In this document: in pieces, positions 45,801-60,800 of the stretch
Layout: every line of letters starts with the position of its first letter
How positions within the stretch are numbered: position 1 is the first letter of the stretch
From: Azorinus chamasolen
Taxonomy: Eukaryota > Mollusca > Bivalvia > Cardiida > Solecurtidae
DNA length: 64,000 nt
Reading direction: 5' to 3'
Assembly (NCBI GenBank): GCA_963576725.1
Contig: OY755244.1
Span: 78,429,620 to 78,493,619, forward strand
Notes under the pieces: model-generated
What the model saw: only the letters and a program-made list of their open reading frames with translations
The model's database searches: none
What the model was told of the DNA's origin: nothing
Translations under genes and position numbers: made by a program

Positions 45801-48800
45801 CATTTTCAGATCACTGTGACCTTGACCTTGACCTTTGACCGATTTTACAAAAAGCTTGTCCGGAGCATATCTCCTATACCTTACCAGATACGGATTCCAA
45901 ATTTGGTGTGTGAGATCACCTTGAGATGGCGGAGTGTCGCGTACCATTTTCAGGTCACTGTGACCTTGACCTTGACCTTTGACCTCGATTTTACAAAAAG
46001 CTTGTCCGGAGCATATCTCCTATACCTTACCAGCTACGGATCCAAAATTTGGTATGTGAGTTCATCTTGGGATGACGGAGTGTCGCGTATCATTTTCAGG
46101 TCACTGTGACCTTGACCTTGACCTCGATTTTACAAAAAGCTTATACCTTACCAGCTGCAAAAAGGTTGTCCAGAGTATATCTCCTATACTTTACCAGCTA
46201 CGGATTCCAAATTTGGTGTGTGAGTTCATCTTGGGATGGAGGAATGTCGCGTACCATTTTCAGGTCACTGTGACCTTGACCTTGACCTTCGACCTCGATT
46301 TTACAAAAAAGGTTGTCCAGAGAATATCTCCTATACCTTACCAGCTACGGATTCCAAATTTGGTGTGTGAGTTTATCTTGGGATGGCGGTGTGTCACGTA
46401 CCATTTTCAGGTCACTGTGACCTTGACCTTTGACCTAGATTTTACACAAAGCTTGTCCGGAGCATTTCTCCTATACCTTACCAGCTACGGATTCCAAATT
46501 TGGTTTGTGAGTTCATCTTGGGATGGCGGAGAGTCGTGTACCATTTTCAGATCACTGACCTTGACCTTGACCTTCGACCTCAATTTTACAGTCCGGAGCA
46601 TATCTCCTATACCTTACCAGATACAAAAAGCTTGTCCAGAGCATATCTCCTATACCTTAAACGTTGACAATCAACCCAGGGTCCTTTTTAACGTTTAGAA
46701 TGACTTAGGGTCCTTTTTAACCCTTTACCCAATAGCCTGTTTCTAGTTTTGAAGACATATGACCACTTAAAGCAGGTTGAAAGTAAAGCAGAATGCGCCT
46801 TAAGGCGCATTCTGCTTTACTTTCAGCCTGCTTTAAGCTACCACCTACTAGGATATAGAAAATATTTATTATGCAATATGTTCATGACTGTATGAATTTG
46901 AACTATTTTCTTCAGCGGAGGAATAAATCAAACACGCTAAAAGCCGCTTCTATCAGGTAAAGGGTTAACTAAGTTTTGACCCTTGGCTCTTTTCTTAGCT
47001 ATCATAATCGTCAAAGGTTCTGGTTCTGTTTCTAATGTTAAGAACTGACTCCTGTGTCATTTTTAACAGCATCAAAATTTCATGTTACACCTGCATTACA
47101 TTGTATTGTTTTTCCGCCAAAATGCATTTCGGTGTCAAACACTTTGGGGGCATTTGTCACCCGTGACGACTCTCTTGTTAAACTCTTTAATTTAACCCTT
47201 TCCCTAATATAAACGTGTTTTCACGCATCTGCAAACAGAGTAGACCCAGATCAGACGGCTCCTAGAGGAGCCATCTGATCAGGGTCTGCTCTGTTTGCTA
47301 ATGGAATTTGATAGCTATGTTTCTTACTTTCTAAAATGGCCACAGTATTCCACCTTCAATATTTGATTATAATTATTTTTTCCATGAATATTCAGTAGGT
47401 ATTGAAATTTAGACTAAATATAGAACAGGGAAAGGGTTAACTTTTGCTCATTTGGCCTGACACTGAGACTCCGAGTGCTTATTATTATATCAAACAGTAT
47501 TTCCATATTGTAGTACTCTGATATAAGTTGAAATATATAAAACTGACCAGTAACTTGGTCTTATTCTGCTTGTCACATTGTGGCTTATTGATTTAGACTG
47601 GTTCCACACATTGCAAACCTGAAATCATCTTTTGCGTAGCGTGTCTGCAGCTTTCAAACTGAAAGCTGATTAAATCACCTTTGTCATGATCCCTAAATTG
47701 GTCTTGCAAACAATTGATTGATTTTGTTCTAGCTGGCCAGAAGTTACTAAATTAATGATTTTCAAGCCATATGCTACCTTGACTCTTTACATGCACATGC
47801 AGTAGAACCTGTCTTAAGCGACCATCAAAAATAGGTCTAATTATGTTTTTGTAAGGCAGGTGGTAGCTTAATGCAGGTAAAAAAACAACTTTTTGCCCTG
47901 CATTAAGCAACCACCTGCTTTTTAAGACTCATGCGTTCAATAAATGAATAACCACTTAACCTATTCCCGCATAGTGACGCCTTTTGACGCTTCTGAAGAA
48001 GTCACTTTATGAAACCATTATGATGAATAGAGCATTTGCTCCTTTAGGAGCAAATGCTCTATTTATCACAAAGGTTTAAAAACTACACAATTCTAAACTT
48101 TTCCTTTACTCTAGTAAAGGCTCCTTTTCGGTAGATTTATTCAAAGAGATTGTGTCTAGAAGTAGCCTATGAGGGAATAGGTCAAGGCAGGTTCTATGGT
48201 AGTTGCTGGCAAAATATTTATCCTCTTCTACTATTCTCAGTTTTTTCTCTTCTTTTTCTCTTAACCCTTTCCCTGTTGAATATGCATGTAAGAAATGATG
48301 ACATCATGAATATTTACATGTATTAGCTGAAATTCTTTTAAACGGTAATGGCATATTCAATTCATACAATTCAGTTTTGGCAGAAACAGTAAAGTCATAT
48401 TTATCATAAGTTCCTAAGCAAATGGGACAGATCCTGATCAGACAGCTCCTACAGGAGACATCTGATCTGGGTCAACTCTGTTTTCAAAGGTGTAGAAAGG
48501 TGTATTCATGTATATGGAGTAAAGGGAGTGACAAAAAGGTTTGATCTTGATGAGATGCCAAGTCACCTGGAATCTCATTTCAATCCAAACTGGTTTTGTG
48601 GGTAATTAGAAATTTACTGCTTAGCTAGTATGTAAATAGTTAATACAAAGCAATATTGGGATATGTTAGCGTGAAATCATATAAGAGTGGAAAAAGTTGT
48701 GTTAAGCAAACAAAAGCATAGATTGAAAAGGAAGATTATTTAACCGATTAATCTTACAGCATGCAACAGAAAAACATGCTATCCTAATTACCCCAAGAAA

Positions 48801-51800
48801 AATGTAGGCAAATATGGCAGACCCAGATCAATGGCTCCTCTTTGGACTTTTTGAAAGTAAAGAAACAGATTTATCAAATTCCATTGACAAACACAGCAGA
48901 CTCTGGTCAGATGCCTCCTATAGGAGCCATCTGATCTGGGTCTACTCTGTTTGCAAATGTGTGAAAACATGTTTATATGAAGGAAAGGGTTAACATTTTA
49001 AGGCTGTTGAATTGTACCTATATTACATCATAAGCAAACAGAGCAGACCCTGATCAAATAGCTCCTTTAGGAGCTGTCTGATCTGGCTTTACCCTGTTTG
49101 CAAAGGCATATTAACCCTTTCCTCCATAAATACGCCTTTCTACATTGTATGCCTCTGTAAAAATCACCTGTTAAAGCCATTGTAATAAATAGAGCATTTG
49201 CTCCTATAGGAGCAAATGCTCTATTTATCACAATGGTTTCAAACTACAAAAGTCTAAAAAAAAGGCATTAATCCTTCGCTTGCTATTCACGTCAATATAC
49301 CTACCTGTAAATAGTGAAGACCCAGATTAGACAGCTCCTGCAGGAGCTGTCTCGTCAGGGTCTGCACTATTTAAGTTGATTGTGCAACCAGTGCACTCCA
49401 CAGCAGTGATTGCACAGCGATATGCTTGTACACAATGAATATACATGTAATTATACAACAGGGCATGGGTAAAGAAGGAGAAATGTTTTTTTTAAAATTC
49501 AGCAAGCAAAGGCATTAAATGGTGTATCAGTGGAGTAAAAAGTGTAACAAAAAATCATTATGTGAAATTATAGTATTATGTCATGTTTGAAATGATTAAT
49601 AGAGAACGTATGTCTGTTGCATTAATCAATCTGATAAAGTAACTGATAAAGACAGATCATTATACGGTAATCATAATGGCCATTCCGTCTTTCCTAAAAC
49701 TCTTTGAAGCTGAATTTTTAACATGGATTAATGGCCCATAAGTGTTAAACTGTAGAGTCCATTCTCTATGTAAGGCTTAACTTTGCTGGATGATTTTGAA
49801 TCTTTTAATGACAAACAGTGCAGACCCTGTATACATGTACTACATTGTATATGGAGTAAAGGGAGTGACAAAAAGGTTTGATCTTGATGCTTGGAATCTC
49901 ATTTCTACACTTGTTGCAAATGCCAATTACACTCATCTGTCCTGCATTCAAAGAGTTAATTTAAATTTACTTTGAGGTCATATCATGTATCACAGGAATA
50001 AATCTTTCATATTACTTTAAGCATTTTTTTCTTCAAAGGTGATTTTTTCAATCCCTGTAAGAGGACTTTTTATATGTGGGGTCCATCTATTTACCAAAAC
50101 AGTACTGGAGTGCAATTGAGTTTAGATTTTGACAAGGTTCTAGTACGAAGGGATATAGAAATGTGTTTAATCCTGTACTTGTGATATTTCACCATCAGCA
50201 AGAGATGGATAAATTAAATTCTATAAAAAATTTTACATCCCCACCCTGTACAAAAAAGGGATGAAATTTATCCTATTCTGCTACTGAAGGTGTACAAATT
50301 TGATGAGAAATTCAATACATTCTGGGATGCAACTGACATAAGTGCCAAGTAGGTAACTACTTGGTTAAAACTTAACTCTTTCACTGCCAATGTCACATCC
50401 GTGATAACCTATGCAAACAGTTTGGATCCATATGAGACGCTGAATAACTTGGCATCTCTTCAGGATCCCAACTGTTTGTTACTGTTACTGTTTACTACGA
50501 AAATCGAAATTGTTTGCAGACAACAAAATTTGGCATCGACAGAGTCAAAGTCCCGTTATACCGGTATTTTAACCTCACTTTTCCATGTGAAAATTTGAAA
50601 AGGCCCATTTTGAATATTAACCCTTTCCTTCATATACACACCTTTTCATACATTGGCAGACAGAGTAGACCCAGATCAGACAGCTCTTATAGAAGTCGTC
50701 TGATCAGGGTCTGCTCTGTTTGCTAATGGAATTTGAAAGATCTGTTTCTTTTGTTTCTAAATGGCTATAATGTTCCACCTTCCATATTTCATTATAATTA
50801 TTTTGTCCATGAATATTCAGTAGGTATTATAATTTTGAATAGATAAAGAATAGGGAAAGGTTTATATCAATTTTCCAGTACTTCTTGCATCAAAAATAAG
50901 GATTTTTTTCCCATGTACATCAGTGGCGGTAATATATTTAGCAAACAGACCAGACCCTGATCAGGCAAAGGCATTTCTATCAGGTAAAGATTAAAAAAAG
51001 GTGGGGGTTATCAGGTAAAAGTGTTATAAAGTGTTAACGTCATTCCTGTCACGTCTTACAAAACAACAAGAAAATTCAGAGAATGCACTTTTAATGCTTA
51101 AACTAGGCAAAACAATCCATGCAGGCAATATATCACCACTAATGTTTGTGTTCTTGACAAGGTCATACAGGCTGATATTAGCCTTGTCTCAACATTTAAA
51201 CAAGGTATCACTTGACTGGCATATGTAAAAGACTTGGATCCAGATGAGACTCTGAGAAACTTGGCATCTGATAAGGATCCAAACTGTTTGACAATCGGAT
51301 TGCATTTGCTAGGAAAAATTACAGAAAAAAATATGTTCAGAATTGCAGCAGACGACAAGTTTTGCGGACAGCAATATTTAGGGTGTAAAGAATTCATTTT
51401 ACCTCCTGGAGCTGCAACAGAAGACCTAGCATGAATGTCTCATTTTCATATTTTTTTAACCCTTTACCTGGTCCATACGCCTTTTGATGCCTTTGCAAAC
51501 AGAGAAGACCATTATAGGAGCCATCTGATCAGGGTCTGCTCCGTTTCCTTATGAAATCATAAAAGATCTGTTTCTACAGTTTTTGCTATTGGTTTTGGTA
51601 GAAAATGCCATTCTAAAAATTAATATTCATGGTGTCGTTATTTCTTACATGAATATTCATGAGGGATAGGTAATGAATCAATTACATTTTGGAAACGAGG
51701 TAACAGGCATTTGCAAATAGTATGTACTGAATTCAGAAACTTCTGCAGGATGGTCTATACTACTATGTACAGTAAAACCTCTGTACAACAGCCACTAAAT

Positions 51801-54800
51801 TGTGTTAATTAGTTGGTATTTAGGGCAGGTGACTGGTTCAAGCAAGGTGAAAGTAAAACAGAACGCTCCTATAGGAGCGCTCTGTTTTGCTTTCACCTTG
51901 CTTTAACCAGTCACCTGCATTTAACACAAAATACTGACGTTTCTGATAAGTTAAGCATTTTGCGTTAAAACAGTTTATCCTTTCCCTCATATAAACACTT
52001 TTTTTCATGCATTTGCAGAGTAGACCCAGATCAGACGGCTCCTATAGGAGCCGTCTGATCAGGGTCTGCTCTTTTTGCAAATTTATGAAATTTGATAGAT
52101 CTGATTCATTAATTTTTAAAATGGCTACAATGTAACACCCTCCATATTTCATTTTTTTGTTCATGAATGTTCAGTAGGTATTGAAATGTGAAATAAACAC
52201 AGAACAGGGAAAGGGTTAACTCTTTATTCCATAGAGACACATTTTAGCACCATTGCAATACAAACATACAGAACATACCTTTGCCAACAGAGTAGATCCA
52301 GATCAAATGTCTCCTGCAGGAGCTGTCTGACCAGGGTCTGCTCTGTTTGCTTATGAAATACATGTAATATTGATATAATTCTACAGTTTGTCATGGTAAA
52401 ACTTCTTTTAATTATGCTATTATTAAAATCGAGCTTATTTATATTGATATTGTCATTATAACTGACGTGACTATTTATGGAGTAAAGGGTTAAATGTGAC
52501 TAAACAGTTGGTATACATGACTTATTCATTTTTAGTCAGCAAATTCAATGAAATTACTAAGAAACCATATCTACAAATGTATCACAGACTTAGACCAACA
52601 CTTCATATTTTTCCTATAGGAGCCTTCTGCATTACTTTTGCCCTGCATTTTATTAAACATCTGTCTGCATTTTAAGTTTCAGTCGATAGATGGTCGCTTA
52701 ACCCATTCCCTCATAGGCTATTTTTAGATCCAACCACTTTGGATAAATCTACCAAAAAGGAGCATTAACTAGAGAAAAGGAAAAATTTAGAATTTTGTAG
52801 TTTGAAACCATTGTGATAAATAGAGCATTTGCTCCTATATCAATATTCATGTAAAAGATAACATCATGAATATTAATTGGGTTAATTGATATAATAATAG
52901 CTCATGGACAAAGGTATATTAGGCTATTGCAGAAGATGTAGAATCATATTTATATTATATCATAAGCAAACAGAGCAACTAGACCCTGATCAGACGGCTC
53001 CTATGTTTGCAAAGGCATATATAAAATTTAAGGCATATTTGTGGAGTAAAGGGTTAACCCATTCCCTCATATTGACATCTTTTGATGCCTCTCTAATAGT
53101 CACTTTTTGAAACCATTGTGATAAATAGAGCATTTGCTTCACAGGAACAAAATTAATGCTCTATTTATCACAGTGGTTTCAAAACTACTCAATTCTAAAT
53201 TTTTCCTTTTCTGTAGTAAATGCTCCTTTTCGGTAGATTTATTCAAAGAGGTTGGATCTAAAAAGAGCCTTTGAGGGAATAGGTTAAGACAGGTTTTACT
53301 GTATACACAAATTACAACAGGTTCTGATGAATGTCAAACAGTGCAGACCGTGACCAAAGGCTATATCAGAGCCACAGTGACTGGTCTGTGTCTACACTAT
53401 TTGCAATGCCAGTGAGCAGCTCGTATGTATTTGCTTTATCAGAGCCGCAGAGAGTGGCTAGCTTATATGTAGTTGCATTGAGTTTCATGAAACAGACTAT
53501 AGACTCAATATATCAAACCTGCTCCAAGTAAATATTGGAATTTTTACAAGTTATCTGATAATTTGATGACACTTGCCAATTCCCTGTTTATAGGTCACAT
53601 AATAATCAGTGACTATTATAAGTGTTACTATGCATTAACTACATCGAAGTTGATTTTAACCTGGCCTTTTCTCAGAATCATTGCCAGCTATCTGATTGTC
53701 TGCTTTATGATTTTCGTCATTCAATATAAAATTGTTATCTACCTCTAAACATTTTGGGATTACCTGTATGAGTTGATGATCATATTTTGGTCTTAATTTC
53801 AGAAAATCAAATTGGTATTTCTTTATTACCATTAAAAGGATTGAGAACTATTCAGCGTTACAAAACTTAAGCTTGGCTCAATATACTTACAGCTGATTCG
53901 ATAATCTGTTGAATGGTAGTAGAACACTCCTGTACAGTTAACCCTTTCCTTCATAATAAACACATTTTCACGTATTTACAAACAGAGTAGTCCCAGATCA
54001 GACGGCTCCTATACCGTCTGATCAGGTTCTGCTCTGTTTGCTTAATGAAATTTGATAGATCTGTTTCTTTACTTTCTGAAATGGCTGCAATGTTCCACAT
54101 TCCATATTTCATTGTAACTATTTTGTCCATGAATATTCAGTAGGTAATGAAATTGGGTATAAACACAGAACAGGTAATGGATTAATACCATAATTATTGT
54201 AAATATTTGGCTAGGCAGACTTAACCCTTTATGCCATGAATATTCATGAAAGAAATAATAACATTATGAATATTAGTTAGAATAATTGTTATAATGAGCA
54301 CATTGACACAGGGATTTTTGGCCATGGCAGAAACTGTAGAATCATACCTATATTATATCAAAAGCAAACAGAGCAGACCCTGATCAGACGGCTCCTGTAG
54401 GAGCCATCTGATCTGGGTCTACTCTGTTTCCAAAGGCGTAGAATGGTGTAGTTGTAGAGTAAAGGGTTAAGCAAATAGTGCAGACCCGGATCAAACTGTT
54501 TCTGAAGAAGTAGTTTCATCAGAGTCAGTACTATTTGGCTACTGGTGCTATTTTTAGATCCAACCACTTTGAATAAATCTACCGAAAAGGAGCATTAACT
54601 AGAGAAAAGGAAAATTTTAGAATTTTCTAGTTTGAAACCATTGTGATAAATAGAGCAGTTGCTCCTATAGGAGCAAATGCTCTATTTATCACAATGGTTT
54701 CAATAGGTGATTTTTACAGAGGCGTAGAAAGGCGTATTTAAGGAGGAAAGGGTTAATATACAGGTAATTTAATATTTCATTTTGAACTACTCGGCTTTTC

Positions 54801-57800
54801 ATACTGAGCCTGGAGAGGGGAGCTTTGATGTCCATATATCTAGAGTAAATACTGTATGTGGGTGTGCAAATATTATTGGACGTTATATGGACTGCTGAAT
54901 ATGAAATATTCGGCCTATTCAATCAAGTGTAAAATCTTTTGTTCATGTGGCATAGATTTTTCATAATGTTAGGATTTAACACTTACAGCTCAGTACAACA
55001 TGTTTACACTCCAAAATATCTCGTTCAGTAATCAATAATCCCAAAGTTATGTTCAAACATATGATAAATGGTTAGCTCTTTGCAATGTAGCAGTTAATTT
55101 TGATCGAGTCCTAATTACTCATCATCAGGATCATGTGCCCGCGGCAGGGCATTCCAGTGAGGCAGCACTATAACTTGTCTCAAGCGGGTGCCGTCTGCAA
55201 ATACCGGTAACTGAAATACTGTTGGTCGGACATAAAACCCAACTCACTCACTCACATACTCAAAACTGTTTTATGGTCTGATATTGATTTTGAAAAGAAA
55301 TTAACCCTTTGCTCCATAAGTACACCTTTTAAAGCCTTTGGAAACAGAGAAGACCCAGATCAGATAGCTCCTGCTTGCTTATGAAATTATATAGATCTAA
55401 TTTTGTAGGTTCTGTTTTTATACGCCCGTTTGAAAAAACGGGACATATTATGGAATGGCGCTGTCTGTCTGTCCGTCTGTCTGTCTGTAACATCTCTAAC
55501 TCAAGTTCCGCTTGATGGATCCTTCTCAAATTTAACCACAATGTTTATCTGGACATGCTACAGTAGCATGCCCAGTCCCGGTACGTATGTTCAAGGTCAA
55601 GGTCACTTAATTGGACTTAGAACTTGCGTTTAGCAAAAAATGTTAATCTGTCTGTCAGTAACATCTCTAACTCAAGTTCTGCTTGGTGGATCCTTCTCAA
55701 ATTTCACCACAATGTTTATCTGGACATGCTACAGTAGCATGGGTGTTTCCTGGTACATTTATCCAAGGTCACGGGCGCACAATTGGATTTAGAATTTGCG
55801 TTTAGCATTTGCGTTAAGCAAAAATGTCAACCTCAATTTATGTGGAACACATTTTTCTAAGTCCACTTATGTACATAACCCTTTGAAATAAAGCTTTGAA
55901 ACTTGGAACACTTGTTCACCATCACAACCTTCACCTGTATGCAAAAGAACATAACTCTGTCCAGCATTTCGACCTAATTATGGCCCTTTTTAACTTAGAT
56001 TTTTTGGTTAAGGGTTTTGTTAAAGTCCATTTATTTACATAACCCTTTGAGATAAAACTTTTAAACTTGGAACACTTGTTCTCCATCAGAAACTTCATCT
56101 GTAGACAAGAGTAAACAAGACCTTGACGGGCGTATATTGTGCTCACTGGCACTATTGTTGCCAAAGTTGCCTGTGTTCATAATTATGCCATTATTAGAAT
56201 TATTCTGATTAATATTCATGATGTCATTAATTCTCTCCTTTGCCAGTAGCAGCCATCTGATCATTGTCTGCTCTGTTTGCTGATTGAATTATATAGATCC
56301 AAAGCTGCATTTTTGTCAAAGCAAAATATTCCCTTGAAAATTTTACATTATAATGTTTAAGTTCATTAATATTCATGAAGTGACCAATTCACATATAAAT
56401 GTTCATTTTAAGCCTTTACACCATAAATACGCCTTTCTACACCTTTGCAAACAGAGTAGACCCAGATCAGACGGCTCCTATAGGAGCCATCTGATCAGGG
56501 TCTGATCTGTTTGCTTATGATAAAATATAGATATGAATCTACAGTTTCTGCCATGAGCAAAAAATTCCTGTGTCCATTGTGCTATTATAACAATTAATAT
56601 TCATGATGTCATTATTTCTTACATGGATATTCATGGAGTAAAGGGTTATGGAAAGGGTTTATGTTGATGATAGTTGAGTCACTAATCATACATTTTTCCA
56701 CAGTACCAGTGTTTATTACTGTTGTTTGTTAGACAAGCTAGTGTCATAACTCTGGCGTCAGTGCTGTCGTTGTCATCATTATTATTGTTGTCGTTGTTGT
56801 TGTCATTGTCCAGAAACCTTTAACATTAGGTATTACTTTTTAGCTCACCTGGCACAAAGTGCCAGGTGAGGTATTGTGAGGGGGCAGTGTCCGTCGTCGT
56901 GCGTCGTGCGTATGTGCGTCGTGCGTCGTCAACAATTTACTTAAACATCTTCTTCTCTGAAACCACAAAGCCTGGAGCTTTGATATTTGGTATGTAGAAT
57001 CATCTAATGGTCCTCTACAAAGATTGTTCAAATTATGTCCCCTGGACCAAAAATGGCCCCGCCCTGGGGCTTATCAGTTTTTCATAGGAAAATCTTTAAA
57101 AATCTTCTCCTCTGAAACCGTAAAGCCTAGGCCTCTGATATTTGGTATGTAGCATCATCTAATGTTCCTCTACAAAGAATGTTCAAATTATGTCCCACGG
57201 ACCAAAAATGGCCCCGCCCCGGGGCTTATCAGTTTTTCATAGGAAAATCTTTAAAAATCTTCTTCTCTGAAACTGTAAGGCCTAGACCTTTGGTATTTAG
57301 TATGTAGCATCATCTAATGGTCCTCTACAAAGATTGTTCAAATTATGACCCCCGGGCCAAAAATGGCCCCGCCCCGGGGCTTATCAGTTTCTCATAGGAA
57401 AATCTTTAAAAATCTTCTTCTCTGAAACCGTAAGGCCTAGACATTTGATATTTGGTATGTAGCATTATCTAATGGTCCTCTACAAAGATTGTTCAAATTA
57501 TGTCCCCCGGACCAAAAATGGCCCCGCCCTGGGGCTTATCAGTTTTTCTTAGGAAAATCTTTAAAAATCTTCTCCTCTGAAACCGTAAGGCCTAGACCTT
57601 TGATATTTGGTATGTAGCATCATCTAACGGTCCTTTACAAAGATTGTTCAAATTATGACCCCTGGGCCAAAAATGGCCCCGCCCCAGGGCTTATCAGTTT
57701 CTCATAGGAAAATCTTTAAAAATCTTCTTCTCTGAAACTGTAAGGCCTAGACTTTTGGTATTTAGTATGTAGCATCATCTTATGGTCCTCTACAAAGATT

Positions 57801-60800
57801 GTTCAAATTATGACCCCCGGGCCAAAAATGGCCCCGTCCCGGAGCTTATCAGTTTTTCATAGGAAAATCTTTAAAAATCTTCTTCTCTGAAACCGTAAGG
57901 CCTAGGCATTTGATATTTAGTATGTAGCATTATCTAATGGTCCTCTACAAAAATTGTTCAAATTATGTCCCCCGGACCAAAAATGGCCCCGCCCCGGGGC
58001 TTATCAGTTTTTAGCTCACCTGAGCCAAAGGCTCAAGGTGAGCTATTGTGACCGCCTGTCGTCCGTCGTCCGTCTGTCCGTCTGTCCGTCTGTCCGTCTG
58101 TCCGTCCGTCTGTCCGTTCACTTTTATTTCAAATGACTTCTTCTCCTAAACCACTAGGAGGATTTCAACCAAATTTCACAGAAATGTACCTTAGGATGTC
58201 CTCTATTAGTTTTGTTAAAATCATGACCCCCGGGCAAAAAATGGCCCCGCCCCACTACTTTTACAGGTTTTTTTTTTAAATCTTTAAAAATCTTCTTCTC
58301 TGAAACCACAATTTCTAGAGCTTTTATATTTGGTATATAGCATCATCTAATGGTCCTTTACCAAGTTTGTTAAAATGATGACCCCCGGGCCAAAAATGGC
58401 CCTGCCCTGGGGCTTGTAGTTTTTACATAGACTTATATAGGAAAACCTTTAAAAATCTTTTTGTCTGAAACCACATAATCCAGAGCTAAGATATTTGGTA
58501 TGAAGCATCACCTAATATACCACTACCAGGTGTGTTCAAATAATGACCCCTGGGCCATAAATGGTCTCACCCTGGGGTTTTATGCTACTTAACATCAGAA
58601 TCTGTAACATTTAAAAGGTAATTTCCTCACAGTTATTTCCCTTGTCCCATCAGCATAGCCATAAGGGACAAAGGGAGATAACTGCATTGGAGTGCTGGTA
58701 TCATTCTATTTATAACTATTTATAATAAAATGTTGAAGGTGAATCAGTGTAGCTGTTTTAGAAGGCATAGAAACATCTATCAAATTCCATTAGCAAATAA
58801 CAGACCTTGATCCTATAGGAGCCACCTTATCTGGGTCTATTCTGTTTGCAGATGCATGAAAACAAGTTTATATGAGAGAAATTAAGGGTTAAATAAACAA
58901 CAGCAGCAGTTCAAAGGTTACAGCTGCTAGGCAGTAAAATCTCTCCAGGCCAATGCATGACTCTTAACTCTTTGCATGCTAGTGGTGAAACTGTGTTACC
59001 TATGCAAACAGTTTGGGTCCAGATGAGAGGCCGCATACTCATCAGGATCCAAATTGTTTGTCATCTTAATCATATTTTTGCAAAAAAATGAAAGTAAGTT
59101 TATTTTAAGAAATGAAGCAGATGACAATAACTTTTTGTTGCAGACGAAACATTAAAGGCATTTTGACCCATTAACCCCAGTGTGTAGTGTGAGTGATGTT
59201 ACATGGTGTCTTCCAATGTCTCTCAAATTAGATGTGAGAGATATAGGAAAGTAACAATTCAGCCAATCAAGGAAAATTATCACCATCTAGACATTTGATC
59301 TGGGTCCAAACCTAACTGATGTAAGTCATGGTAATGTTTAAGAAAACTGTGAAAACATGATTATGCAATGGCCCAACTGATATAAGTCATGGTAATTCTT
59401 AAGAAAACATGATAATCCCCTTCCCCACCCTCCCCTAACAATGATAGGTGTTAAACTTACTACTGTGGATTAAGTCTGCTGCCCCAAAAAGCATCTTAAA
59501 TATAACTTTTTTTTATAAAATTTGATGACAACACATTAAAAAGTCCTAAAATGTCTGAATCTTGTATGATATTAATGAAATAACTGAGTAAATATAACTT
59601 AATTATAACAGTAGACGTAACTCTTCTCAATTTCAATTGTTAAAAATACTAATGACCCGTTCAATTGAATTATCATCAGATATTCACACCTAGAGCTAGA
59701 GTTATTTCTAAACACCTATTAACCCTTAACCTGTTTGCTTTGACAAAAATTGATCTGGGACTACTTTTGTTTGCTAATGCTTAAAAAAATTGTTATTGCC
59801 ATAAATAGAAGTTTTAGCTTTGAAAAAAAACTGTAAAATCAAATCTATATCTTGTCAAATGTAAAAAGAGCAGACCCCGATCAGACAGCCGTCTGATCTG
59901 GTCTACTCTTATTTTTAATGTGTAAAACACATTATTTCTCTGAAGAGAAGTTTTTGCTTTGACAAAAACTGTAGAATCCGATCTATATTGTGTCAAAAGA
60001 AACAGAGAAGACCCAGATCAGACAGCTTCCGTAGGAGTCGTCTGATCTGAATCTACTCTGTTTGTTAATGCATAAAAACAGCTTTATATGAGGGAAAGGG
60101 TTAAGCAATTTTTAAAGATATTCTTATTGGTCATTTCACACAAAAACTGGCATTATGTACTACCTAGCACTCTATTTGCCTATATACCTGGGTCAAGGTA
60201 TAATTGCATAGCTTTATTGAAGTCATTTGAATTTCTCAAAGACCAGTTTTAGGCATTTTGAGCTAAGGCAAAAATGGCCCAAGTTGTAAACAGTTTAGAT
60301 CTTGGTCAACCAGTCACTTGGTATTAATTCTGAATTCAGTTCAAGTTTATTCAGCAGTGAAAGGGTGAAAGCAGTGCACTAAGCTTATTTCATCTGCTAG
60401 AAATGTTGTCCACTGAAAAATTAACATGTCAATATACATGTATTACTGTAACTCAGGTGAGCGATATAGGGCCAATGGCCCTCTTGTTCTTAGGAAAATC
60501 TTTAAAAATCTTCTCCTCTGAAACCATAAGGCCTAGACCGTTGATATTTGGTATGTAGCATTATCTAATGGTCCTCTACAAAGATTGTTCAAATTATGTC
60601 CCCCGGACCAAAAATGGCCCAGCCCTCGGGCTTATCAGCTTTTCATAGGAAAATCTTTAAAAATCTTCTTCTCTGAAACTGTAAGGCCTACACCATTGAT
60701 ATTTGGTATGTAGCTAATGCTAAATTGTTTAAATTATGACCCCTGGACCAAATATGGCCCGCCCCAGAGCTTATCAGTTTTTCATAGGAAAATCTTTAAA

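Larger units (their letters stand above)
58013..60488 (+). mobile_element. Nested pearl-like element
   Basis: AGCTCACCTGAGCCAAAGGC...CAAGGTGAGC, (GTCCGTCT)n, cores, then other insertions, and the end AGGTGAGCGATATAGGGCCaATGGCCCTCTTGTT. It lies inside the core sequence CAGTTTTT/CTTAGGAAAATC of the outer element. Confidence 0.75.

Noticed and set aside
44893..46698. Long overlapping open frames (158, 268 and 208 residues) with repeated PNLVCEFILGWRS
   Set aside because: They arise from tandem cores of a Helitron-like element; no start context, splice structure or domain, and the minus strand is also open in places.
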